Source: Candidatus Thorarchaeota archaeon
GTDB taxonomy: Archaea; Asgardarchaeota; Thorarchaeia; Thorarchaeales; Thorarchaeaceae
NCBI GenBank assembly: GCA_029855925.1
Contig: JAGSHP010000138.1
Span: forward strand, 1-8,293
Direction: 5' to 3'
Length of the DNA: 8,293 nucleotides
This document shows positions 1 to 4,827 of this stretch, one piece after another (within the stretch, counting starts at the first letter, position 1; each line of letters starts with the position of its first letter). The position numbers were made by a program, and so were the translations under genes. The notes under the pieces are model-generated. The model had not been told where the DNA came from. It did not search any database and saw only the letters and a program-made list of their open reading frames with translations.

Positions 1-325
1 AACATGCAGCGGGTAGGGTCGGGTCGTTTGCCGCGACCTGTGACCGGTATGGCAATAGCCGGGACCAGTAACCGAAGCCGAGGGCGAAACCGGACCCCCG
101 TGTGCCCTCGCACTGGACTATGACGAGCGGTCTCTGAAGTCTGCTACGGCCATAGCGGTAGTCGTAGGACTGCCGGGATTGGCTTAGACCTCCGAACCGG
201 GTCAGGCCCTGGCGGGAACAGCCCTAAGGAGGAGTAGTGGAGCCTCAGAGGCAGCCGCTCCGAGAATGGTGCGGGATACGCGCCGGGGGGAAGGACGCTC
301 GAGGTGGAGGGGCCGCTGCACCTTC
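1..325 (+). ncRNA. ffs: Archaeal signal recognition particle RNA (7S / SRP RNA)
   Basis: RNA scaffold of the signal recognition particle, which binds SRP54 and SRP19 and targets ribosomes making membrane or secreted proteins. The termini pair perfectly: 5-12 (TGCAGCGG) with 313-320 (CCGCTGCA), matching archaeal helix 1. A long helix 5 is supported by 95-100 with 284-289, 109-113 with 269-273, 125-130 with 255-260, and 132-137 with 245-250. An Alu-domain hairpin is visible at 17-38 (GGTCG/CGACC), followed by the family-like string TGTGACCGG and later AACCGAAGCCGAGGGCG. The S domain shows a small helix 6 (CTAC 144-147 with GTAG 158-161) and helix 8 at 199-224, with the typical GGTCAGGCCC on one side and ACAGCC on the other. 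Its length of about 320 nt is normal for archaea. The 5' end may lie a few bases before the window and the exact 3' end is uncertain. Helix 8 has an unusual apical loop (see findings). The promoter is outside the window. Confidence 0.9.
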
Positions 326-330
326 CCCAT

Positions 331-347
331 GTGAGCCGCCAGCTCAC
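331..347 (+). other. Hairpin between SRP RNA and tRNA-Ser
   Basis: Perfect 6-bp inverted repeat GTGAGC (331-336) and GCTCAC (342-347) with a 5-nt loop, just after the 3' strand of SRP RNA helix 1. No T-run follows, so it is not a classical intrinsic terminator. It could be a 3' processing or termination signal for the SRP RNA, or could act on transcripts arriving from the opposite strand. The structure is seen; the role is inferred. Confidence 0.4.
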
Positions 348-352
348 GATAA

Positions 353-362
353 TGTTTAAGAG
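353..362 (+). promoter_or_regulatory. Candidate TATA box for tRNA-Ser
   Basis: TGTTTAAGAG is centred about 31 nt before the mature tRNA 5' end, which suits an archaeal TATA box if transcription starts a few bases upstream of the tRNA. It shares TTTAAG with the candidate rps12 promoter. Co-transcription of the tRNA from the SRP RNA promoter is the alternative. Confidence 0.4.
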
Positions 363-378
363 AACGTCATTTACGTTC
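362..378 (+). repeat. Short inverted repeat in the tRNA leader
   Basis: GAACGT (362-367) and ACGTTC (373-378) form a perfect 6-bp inverted repeat around CATTT, ending 9 nt before the tRNA. It could fold in the precursor RNA and affect 5' processing, or be chance in a short spacer. Confidence 0.3.
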
Positions 379-387
379 GAGCCTGAT

Positions 388-473
388 GCCGGGGTTTCCT
401 AGCCTGGTAAGGAGCCAGCCTGCTAAGTTGGTGTGCTACGCACACGAGGGTTCAAATCCCTCCCCCGGCGCCA
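388..473 (+). tRNA. tRNA-Ser(GCU), CCA encoded
   Basis: Complete class II tRNA cloverleaf. The acceptor stem is GCCGGGG (388-394) with CCCCGGC (463-469), discriminator G at 470, and an encoded CCA at 471-473. The D stem is TCC (397-399) with GGA (411-413), with GG in the loop. The anticodon stem CCAGC (415-419) pairs with GTTGG (427-431) around the loop CTGCTAA, giving anticodon GCT at 422-424, which reads AGC and AGU serine codons. The long variable arm TGTGC/GCACA (432-436 with 440-444) is the serine hallmark. The T arm is GAGGG (446-450), TTCAAAT, CCCTC (458-462). No intron is seen. It lies about 60 nt after the SRP RNA on the same strand, and its 3' half overlaps the transporter gene on the other strand. 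Confidence 0.96.
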
Positions 474-1401
474 CCTGATTCTCAATGTTATTGCGTGAGG
501 AGGACAGATATGCCAGTACTACACCGATCACTGTCAGGGCCCCTCCAATGATCTGTAGCAGATGGACTGGCTCGGACAGAAGTACAAACGCCATCAAGAC
601 GCCCCACACAGCTATGAGACTGAGACCAATCTGCACAAGTGATGCCTCAATGTATTTCATCGCCTCATAGTAAAATATGAAGGCCACCACGGTATTGAAG
701 ATGGCCACCCACGCCAAGATGAACCAAGTGCTGGCTGTCAATGAGAATATCGTCAGAGGGTTCTCGATGGAGAGAGCTGACAGCCACATGAATGGTATCC
801 CAATTAGAGTACTATAGAACGTCACTGAGATGGAGTCCATTGTTCGAACAGCAATCTTACCCGAGATTCCATTGATTGCAAATAGTAGTGTCGAGATCAC
901 AACGATTGTGTCACCAAGAAGTCTGATTGCCTCAAAGGTCCCGGTCAGAGGGGTACCACCAATGACGATCAGGACCATCCCCATGAGCGCAAAGAGTAAC
1001 CCGCCAATCTTCTCGGGTGTCAGACCTTCGCCAAGGAGTGGTGCTGCAATAGCAACGGCAAATACTGGGCTCATATTGATCAGCATGAGAGTCTCCGCTG
1101 CAGTGGTCATACTCAGTCCGATGTACTGAAGGACCTGCGAGAGAAATGGCCCGGAAACGCCAACAACAAAGAGAATCTTCCAATCAGAGCGTGTCTGTGG
1201 TCTGTGAATGTGCCTTTTGTTGAGTGCAAGTAAGACTATGAAAAGAAATGGGGCTGCAATGGTATATCGAAGGGCAACAAAATGGATTGGAGATATATTC
1301 CAATAGACAAGCTTTGCGAAGATCAGTGAGGACGCCCATGCCACCGTTGTTAGAAGAAGGGCAATCCATGCCAACGCCTGACGCACAGTCCACACACTCA
1401 A
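436..1401 (-). CDS. EamA/DMT-superfamily transporter, 10 membrane segments
   Basis: Predicted inner-membrane permease of the drug/metabolite transporter superfamily with two EamA repeats of five helices each. The 321 residues give about ten hydrophobic segments (roughly 10-32, 38-60, 75-93, 98-120, 130-149, 161-180, 190-210, 222-243, 250-275 and 280-300). Typical EamA features are the R45-Y-containing second helix and, in the second half, the FYYEAMKYIEAS string (243-254) and the SEP turn at 276-278. The substrate cannot be read from sequence; family members export amino acids, nucleotides or other metabolites. The start at 1401 is TTG with no clear Shine-Dalgarno site; GTG codons at 1395 and 1386 are alternatives, and no ATG is available near the N-terminus. 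Length is normal for the family. The last 12 codons (residues 310-321, APGEGFEPSCA) and the TAG stop are antisense to tRNA-Ser, so the tail is dictated by the tRNA. It lies 127 nt after rps7 behind a likely terminator, so it probably has its own transcript. Confidence 0.88.
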   Translation of the reverse strand: MSVWTVRQALAWIALLLTTVAWASSLIFAKLVYWNISPIHFVALRYTIAAPFLFIVLLALNKRHIHRPQTRSDWKILFVVGVSGPFLSQVLQYIGLSMTTAAETLMLINMSPVFAVAIAAPLLGEGLTPEKIGGLLFALMGMVLIVIGGTPLTGTFEAIRLLGDTIVVISTLLFAINGISGKIAVRTMDSISVTFYSTLIGIPFMWLSALSIENPLTIFSLTASTWFILAWVAIFNTVVAFIFYYEAMKYIEASLVQIGLSLIAVWGVLMAFVLLSEPVHLLQIIGGALTVIGVVLAYLSSSRNNIENQVAPGEGFEPSCA

Positions 1402-1473
1402 ATCTTGTATCAGGTCTGAAGCACATAGTGATAGATGAGTCTACTGGAATTGAAGAAGAGGAATAACAACTAT

Positions 1474-1513
1474 GGAAAAAGAAAGAGAGGGGAACTGCAC
1501 AGAGAGTGTGCAG
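1474..1513 (-). terminator. Hairpin plus T-rich tract ending the rps7 transcript
   Basis: On the minus strand, 15 nt after the rps7 stop, CTGCACA and TGTGCAG (1513-1507 and 1501-1495) form a perfect 7-bp stem with loop CTCTC. A pyrimidine tract containing TTTCTTTTT (1484-1476) follows. Archaeal polymerase terminates at T-rich tracts and a hairpin is optional, so this is a good candidate for the operon's end and separates it from the transporter gene. The structure is seen; the function is inferred. Confidence 0.6.
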
Positions 1514-1528
1514 TAGTAAATCACTCGG

Positions 1529-2188
1529 TTATCTGGCGGATCGAGCGACACGCTCGCGTTCGTCCTTGCGGGCAATTGCAAAGCTTCCAGGGTCGCCCTT
1601 GTAGGCAAGAAGCAACTCATCAACAATGCATTCCTCAAAGGACTTGGCACTGTTGTGAGCATTGCGAGTGGCGCCAACTGAGAGATAACGAAGTGCAAGG
1701 TCGATTCTTCGCTGAGGTGCGACGTCCACTGAACGGGGGTAGGCCATTCCACCGTAAGAGATACGGGTCGTCTCCTCGGCAGGAGCTGCATTCTCAATTG
1801 CCGTCACAAGGACCTGAATTGGGTTCAGCCCAGTGCGATGGTGGATGATCTCGAAGACTCGTCTGACAACTCCAATTGCACGGACCTTCTTGCCGGCCCC
1901 ACGGCCGGTTCGGGTCTTCTTCTCCTTTCTCTTACCAGCATTCATCAATTTGTTGACAAATCGCTCCACGATAGGTACTCTGGACTTGTGAAAGCGACGG
2001 TTAGCATGACGGCCGGAGGTGTGGGGGATGAGAACCGGCTTCAGAGAGATATATCTCTGCAGACCAATATCCTTGATCTCGACTTCTGCAGGATCCCACT
2101 TACCAAATAATAGAAACATTGATGGCTCGCGTGGTGGCCGCTCGGACTCTTCACCATGGGGTTCTTCAATACGTTCTTCTTGTGACAT
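1529..2188 (-). CDS. rps7: 30S ribosomal protein S7 (uS7)
   Basis: Small-subunit head protein that binds the 3' domain of 16S rRNA and lies near the E site and mRNA exit. The 219-residue product shows the archaeal/eukaryotic form: an acidic, proline-containing N-terminal leader (about 1-23), then the S7 core with KSRVPIVERFVNKLMNAGKRK (68-88), a basic RTGRGAGKKVR stretch (93-103), NPIQVLVTAIENAAP (122-136) and the conserved C-terminal NAHNSAKSFEECIVDELL (176-193). ATG at 2188 is preferred because AGGTGG (2200-2195) lies 6 nt upstream and overlaps the rps12 stop; an in-frame start at 2227 would need a long overlap with rps12. It is the last ribosomal gene of the operon, followed by a candidate terminator rather than an elongation factor gene. 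Confidence 0.96.
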   Translation of the reverse strand: MSQEERIEEPHGEESERPPREPSMFLLFGKWDPAEVEIKDIGLQRYISLKPVLIPHTSGRHANRRFHKSRVPIVERFVNKLMNAGKRKEKKTRTGRGAGKKVRAIGVVRRVFEIIHHRTGLNPIQVLVTAIENAAPAEETTRISYGGMAYPRSVDVAPQRRIDLALRYLSVGATRNAHNSAKSFEECIVDELLLAYKGDPGSFAIARKDERERVARSAR

Positions 2189-2194
2189 ACGCAA

Positions 2195-2200
2195 CCACCT
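2195..2200 (-). promoter_or_regulatory. Shine-Dalgarno site of rps7
   Basis: AGGTGG on the minus strand, overlapping the rps12 TAG and 6 nt before ATG 2188. It decides the shorter rps7 start over the in-frame start at 2227. Confidence 0.8.
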
Positions 2201-2642
2201 ATCTGATCGGTTTCTCTGCCTTGCCATAGATCAGTGACTCGAGGCTCACACCATTTACCTTGAACACACGCCAACGAACACCGGGTAGATCTCCAATTGC
2301 GCCGCCCATAGCACCACCAATGCCCTCAACAAACACTGTGTCATGTTCATCTATGTACTTGAGTCCGCCATCCCCTGGTACGAAGGCTGTGATTTGTTTG
2401 CCATTCTTTGATAATTGAACGCGCACGCATTTTCGAATAGCCGAGTTAGGCTGTTTGCTCTCAACACCGACCTTCTCAAGGACTATGCCTCTTGCCTGAG
2501 GCGCACCTTCAAGAGGGTCTGTCTTTCTCTTGAGCTTAAGCACTCTGCGCTTATGGCTTGCCTTCTTCCAGCGGAACTTCCTTCTCTTTGATCTGAGCGG
2601 TCTGGCAGCGAACTCGCCCAGGGGGCTTTTTGAACCTGTCAC
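2199..2642 (-). CDS. rps12: 30S ribosomal protein S12 (uS12)
   Basis: Decoding-site protein of the small subunit that contacts 16S rRNA near the A site and influences translational accuracy. The 147 residues match the archaeal/eukaryotic length and form: N-terminal KSPLGEFAARPLRSKRRKFRW (5-25), DPLEGAPQARGIVLEKVGVE (42-61), the invariant KQPNSAIRK loop (63-71), PGDGG (89-93) and the second decoding loop GDLPGVR (117-123). The start is GTG at 2642, supported by GAGGT (2654-2650) 7 nt upstream and by alignment of SPLGEFAA with family N-termini. It follows a 115-nt spacer with a TATA-like promoter, so rps12-rps7 may be transcribed separately as well as from upstream. Its TAG stop overlaps the rps7 ribosome binding site, which favours coupled translation. 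Confidence 0.97.
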   Translation of the reverse strand: MTGSKSPLGEFAARPLRSKRRKFRWKKASHKRRVLKLKRKTDPLEGAPQARGIVLEKVGVESKQPNSAIRKCVRVQLSKNGKQITAFVPGDGGLKYIDEHDTVFVEGIGGAMGGAIGDLPGVRWRVFKVNGVSLESLIYGKAEKPIR

Positions 2643-2649
2643 GTAATCT

Positions 2650-2654
2650 ACCTC
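2650..2654 (-). promoter_or_regulatory. Shine-Dalgarno site of rps12
   Basis: GAGGT on the minus strand, 7 nt before the GTG at 2642; it supports the non-ATG start. Confidence 0.75.
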
Positions 2655-2705
2655 TGATGTGATTCATAATCAAATCTATGCGTGGTCAGTGCTTCGCCCT
2701 GTTGT

Positions 2706-2715
2706 ATACTTAAAA
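2706..2715 (-). promoter_or_regulatory. Candidate TATA-type promoter for rps12-rps7
   Basis: The nusA-rps12 spacer (2643-2757) carries TTTTAAGTAT on the minus strand, an AT-rich island resembling an archaeal TATA box. Transcription would begin about 25 nt downstream, near 2680-2685, leaving a leader of roughly 40 nt that contains the rps12 Shine-Dalgarno site. The match is by eye and the BRE element is not clear. Confidence 0.5.
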
Positions 2716-2757
2716 GCATTATGAAACGGAAATCATTCAACAAGAGATCCATGGCGT

Positions 2758-3192
2758 TCAGGAGATTATGACGTTATCCAGACCAAAATGACGTTTGGCG
2801 AGCAGACGTGCTCGTGCCACATTACGTCCATCACGGCCAATAGCAATACCGCGGTCTTCGGCTTTCACAGTGACGTAGGCCACAAGATTACCGTTACGAT
2901 CCTCTTGTATCTTGATTCGTTCTATACGGGCGGGGGCAAGAGCACTCTTGATGAAGTCCTCGGCAGTATCAGCAAGTTCCACAACGTCAATATGCTTGTC
3001 AAAGGCGTCAGACACGGAACGAACCTTTGCACCACCCTTCCCAATCGCCTTCCCCAGTTGCTGGGGGCGCACCACGAAGATAAGACGGTTGCCCGCCTCG
3101 TCCTGTATCACATCGACTGCGGACACACCTGTTATTCGCTCAAAGTTCGCAAGTAGGGCCATGTCTTCCATAGACAATCGTACACGAGGCAA
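2758..3192 (-). CDS. nusA: Archaeal NusA-family transcription factor (two KH domains)
   Basis: Short archaeal NusA homologue, consisting only of the two KH RNA-binding domains of bacterial NusA and lacking the N-terminal polymerase-binding and S1 domains. It is thought to act in transcription elongation or termination. The 144 residues include the KH1 loop KAIGKGG (48-54) and KH2 loop IAIGRDGRN (116-124), each with an intact GxxG; AYVTVKAEDRG (105-115) leads into KH2. The start is TTG at 3192, with GAGG (3204-3201) 8 nt upstream overlapping the rpl30e TGA. The N-terminus from there (RLSMEDMALLANFERITGV) fits family members, whereas the internal ATG at 3171 would cut into it. The gap to rpl30e is 10 nt. 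Placement between eL30 and S12 is the usual archaeal order. Confidence 0.95.
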   Translation of the reverse strand: MPRVRLSMEDMALLANFERITGVSAVDVIQDEAGNRLIFVVRPQQLGKAIGKGGAKVRSVSDAFDKHIDVVELADTAEDFIKSALAPARIERIKIQEDRNGNLVAYVTVKAEDRGIAIGRDGRNVARARLLAKRHFGLDNVIIS

Positions 3193-3200
3193 ATCTACCG

Positions 3201-3204
3201 CCTC
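3201..3204 (-). promoter_or_regulatory. Shine-Dalgarno site of nusA
   Basis: GAGG on the minus strand, overlapping the rpl30e TGA and 8 nt before the TTG at 3192; it favours that start over the internal ATG at 3171. Confidence 0.65.
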
Positions 3205-3496
3205 ACACCATCTTTAGAATCTTAGAGTCACCGGGCTCAATGATGGCAATAGCTGATACCATGAAAGGCTTGCCAACAATCTCACCTAGGTCCCAAGAGG
3301 TTCCATTGAACCGATAGATCTTTGTGCCGCTCATCTGCGCGTATCGCTCGATGTCAGAGGCACCATCAGCGGGACAGTTTGATGCAATCACAACGAGTTT
3401 TGCCTCATTTTTCTTGAGGGCATCAATTGACGACTTGACACCGATTTTACATTTACCTGTGCTGACTGCACTTGCAATTGGCTGATTCATGCTCAA
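3203..3496 (-). CDS. rpl30e: 50S ribosomal protein L30e (eL30)
   Basis: Large-subunit protein of the L7Ae/L30e RNA-binding fold, found in archaea and eukaryotes and not in bacteria. The 97 residues show the fold's typical strings: KCKIGVKSSIDALKKNEAKLVVIASNCP (15-42), then a segment about IERYAQMSGTKIYRF (49-63), and a C-terminal LGEIVGKPFMVSAIAIIEPGDS (70-91). The start is probably TTG at 3496, with GAGGT (3508-3504) 7 nt upstream; the ATG two codons later (3490) would have 13-nt spacing. The gene sits 142 nt after rpoA2, a gap that may hold a further small gene, and 10 nt before nusA, in standard archaeal operon order. Confidence 0.96.
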   Translation of the reverse strand: MSMNQPIASAVSTGKCKIGVKSSIDALKKNEAKLVVIASNCPADGASDIERYAQMSGTKIYRFNGTSWDLGEIVGKPFMVSAIAIIEPGDSKILKMV

Positions 3497-3503
3497 CGCG
3501 TAT

Positions 3504-3508
3504 ACCTC
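3504..3508 (-). promoter_or_regulatory. Shine-Dalgarno site of rpl30e
   Basis: GAGGT on the minus strand, 7 nt before TTG 3496 and 13 nt before ATG 3490, so it favours the TTG start. Confidence 0.65.
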
Positions 3509-3511
3509 GTT

Positions 3512-3619
3512 CTATTGTTGTGGTTCTGCTAATATACCAGAGCGCGGTATTTTAGAAATTGCCTCTGGTTTTAACAATTGTGCCATGTACGCTATCGGAT
3601 ACCAAGAACCATCCGTCAT
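3512..3619 (-). CDS. Possible small ORF (35 aa) between rpoA2 and rpl30e
   Basis: Not a recognised family. The 142-nt gap between rpoA2 and rpl30e holds an open frame of 35 codons from ATG 3619 (or 36 from the adjacent ATG 3622) to TAG 3512-3514. A GAGGT (3631-3627) lies 7 nt before ATG 3619, the same motif and spacing used by rpl30e and rps12. The ORF starts 19 nt after the rpoA2 stop and ends 15 nt before the rpl30e start, so it tiles the gap like a normal operon gene. The predicted peptide begins MTDGSWYPIAYM and contains LLKPEAISKIPRSG near the middle; it has no membrane segment or cysteine. Against it: length alone is not significant (an equally long frame without a ribosome site occurs at 2648-2752), AT-rich codons such as ATA and TTA are frequent, and the DNA also contains a 7-bp inverted repeat. 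It may instead be untranslated spacer. Confidence 0.42.
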   Translation of the reverse strand: MTDGSWYPIAYMAQLLKPEAISKIPRSGILAEPQQ

Positions 3620-3626
3620 CATCTTG

Positions 3627-3631
3627 ACCTC
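3627..3631 (-). promoter_or_regulatory. Shine-Dalgarno-like site of the small ORF
   Basis: GAGGT on the minus strand, 4 nt before ATG 3622 and 7 nt before ATG 3619. The second Met is preferred because neighbouring genes use 6-10 nt. Confidence 0.45.
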
Positions 3632-3638
3632 ACATGTT

Positions 3639-4811
3639 CTATGGTGTCATGAGGAGGTCAATGGCGCCAGTCCCCAGAGGGATGAGCTGACCGATTATGA
3701 CGTTTTCAGTGATTCCTTTGAGTGGGTCAACGGTCCCTGCGATTCCTGCACCCAATAGATGATTGATTGTGACCTCAAATGCTGCTCTTGCCAGAGCGCT
3801 GTTCTTGGATCCCGAGATTCCGTGACGACCTATCTGGTGTATCTCACCCTCTACCGTCATCATGTCCGCCACTAGAATGATGTGACGTATATCAACATCC
3901 ATTCCCTGCTCGTCAAGAACGTTCATGGCCTCTTTGATGATGGCATTTCTTGTTGCCTCAATCCCGAGAACCTGAAAGATCTCGCTCAGGTTGTTGGTGT
4001 ACACCCTGTGATGATTGATACCCTCAACCTCAAGGGCATCCTGAAGATTGGACCCTTCTGTGTAGAGAACATATTCGTCGCCCTCCTTTCTAATGACAAC
4101 ATGAGACACATCCTGAATGCCCTTGACCATGACTTCACGAATCTTCTCGCTGAAACGCTGAAGCTCTGTCAGGGTGTCATTTAGAGGATAGACAAATATC
4201 GTGTTGCCATCAACCTCAACCTCGCCCTTGTTCTTTATCTTCGCCTCTATGGCAACCGAGATGTCCTCTGGGGTCAGTCCCTTATCGTCCATCAACTCAG
4301 GGTCGAGTCTGATATCTATAGCCTGTCTGAGTAAGTCAATGGAGATATTACTCGCCACGCTCTCAACCAAGACCATCTCGATGTTTCGAGCAACCTCACG
4401 CGCCTTCTCCCTATCGCCGGCAATCTCAGGAACAAGATGAACCTTCATCGTTGGGGTGCTCGGGATGTTTCGCGCATCGACTATCTCTATGAGTCGTGGG
4501 AGCCCTTGTGTGACGCTCAGCTCTGCAACTCCTGCATAGTGAAAAGTCCGTAGGGTCATCTGTGTGCCTGGCTCACCAATGCTCTGCGCAGCCACCGTGC
4601 CCACAGCCTCCCCAGGTTCGACAAGGGAACGCTCATAGGAGTCGATGACATGGTCGCAGATCTTGTCAAACTCGCTCTTGGTGAGCGATTCGATCTGCCG
4701 GAGCTTTGTCTCCAGCTCCTCCAGCACACGTGGTGGAAGTAGACGATCCTCTCGAATCTTTTCGAATCGCTTTGCCATGTAACTCTCGATTGAACTTGAT
4801 TTCTTGGACAT
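3639..4811 (-). CDS. rpoA2: DNA-directed RNA polymerase subunit A'' (Rpo1C)
   Basis: C-terminal part of the largest polymerase subunit, equivalent to the end of bacterial beta' and eukaryotic Rpb1. It completes the jaw and cleft and carries the trigger loop. The 390-residue product has the trigger-loop region VEPGEAVGTVAAQSIGEPGT (64-83) followed by QMTLRTFHYAGVAELSVTQG (84-103), then RLIEIVDARNIPSTPTM (106-122), and near the C-terminus IGRHGISGSKNSALARAAFE (327-346) and DPLKGITENVIIGQLIPLGTG (362-382). ATG 4811 is chosen because GGAGGT (4823-4818) lies 6 nt upstream and it follows the rpoA1 stop by 16 nt; an upstream in-frame Met at 4970 would overlap rpoA1 by about 140 nt with no homology. 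The length is typical for archaeal A''. No inteins or frameshifts are seen. Confidence 0.97.
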   Translation of the reverse strand: MSKKSSSIESYMAKRFEKIREDRLLPPRVLEELETKLRQIESLTKSEFDKICDHVIDSYERSLVEPGEAVGTVAAQSIGEPGTQMTLRTFHYAGVAELSVTQGLPRLIEIVDARNIPSTPTMKVHLVPEIAGDREKAREVARNIEMVLVESVASNISIDLLRQAIDIRLDPELMDDKGLTPEDISVAIEAKIKNKGEVEVDGNTIFVYPLNDTLTELQRFSEKIREVMVKGIQDVSHVVIRKEGDEYVLYTEGSNLQDALEVEGINHHRVYTNNLSEIFQVLGIEATRNAIIKEAMNVLDEQGMDVDIRHIILVADMMTVEGEIHQIGRHGISGSKNSALARAAFEVTINHLLGAGIAGTVDPLKGITENVIIGQLIPLGTGAIDLLMTP

Positions 4812-4817
4812 CACATA

Positions 4818-4823
4818 ACCTCC
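4818..4823 (-). promoter_or_regulatory. Shine-Dalgarno site of rpoA2
   Basis: GGAGGT on the minus strand, just after the rpoA1 TAG and 6 nt before ATG 4811. It rules out the long upstream in-frame start within rpoA1. Confidence 0.8.
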
Positions 4824-4827
4824 ACTA

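Noticed and set aside
1..325. RNase P RNA or another structured RNA as the identity of the GC-rich 5' region
   Set aside because: The terminal pairing, the long helix 5 and the GGTCAGG...ACAGCC helix 8 signature fit SRP RNA, and no RNase P conserved core was seen.
144..347. Minus-strand ORF of 67 codons opposite the SRP RNA
   Set aside because: It is the reverse complement of a structured RNA; the proline, leucine and arginine richness comes from GC-rich helices, and no ribosome site is seen.
331..378. Attachment-site or mobile-element remnant near the tRNA
   Set aside because: The two short inverted repeats are 6 bp each. No direct repeat of the tRNA 3' end, integrase or transposase is seen in the window.
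1435..1848. Plus-strand ORF of 137 codons over the rps7 3' end
   Set aside because: It is a shadow of rps7 in another frame, and its start lies in the transporter/rps7 spacer with no Shine-Dalgarno site.
2648..2752. 34-codon open frame on the minus strand in the nusA-rps12 spacer
   Set aside because: It starts at ATG 2752 with no purine-rich ribosome site upstream (CTCCTGAACGCC precedes it), and the candidate TATA box lies inside it. It is useful as a control showing that frames of this size occur by chance.
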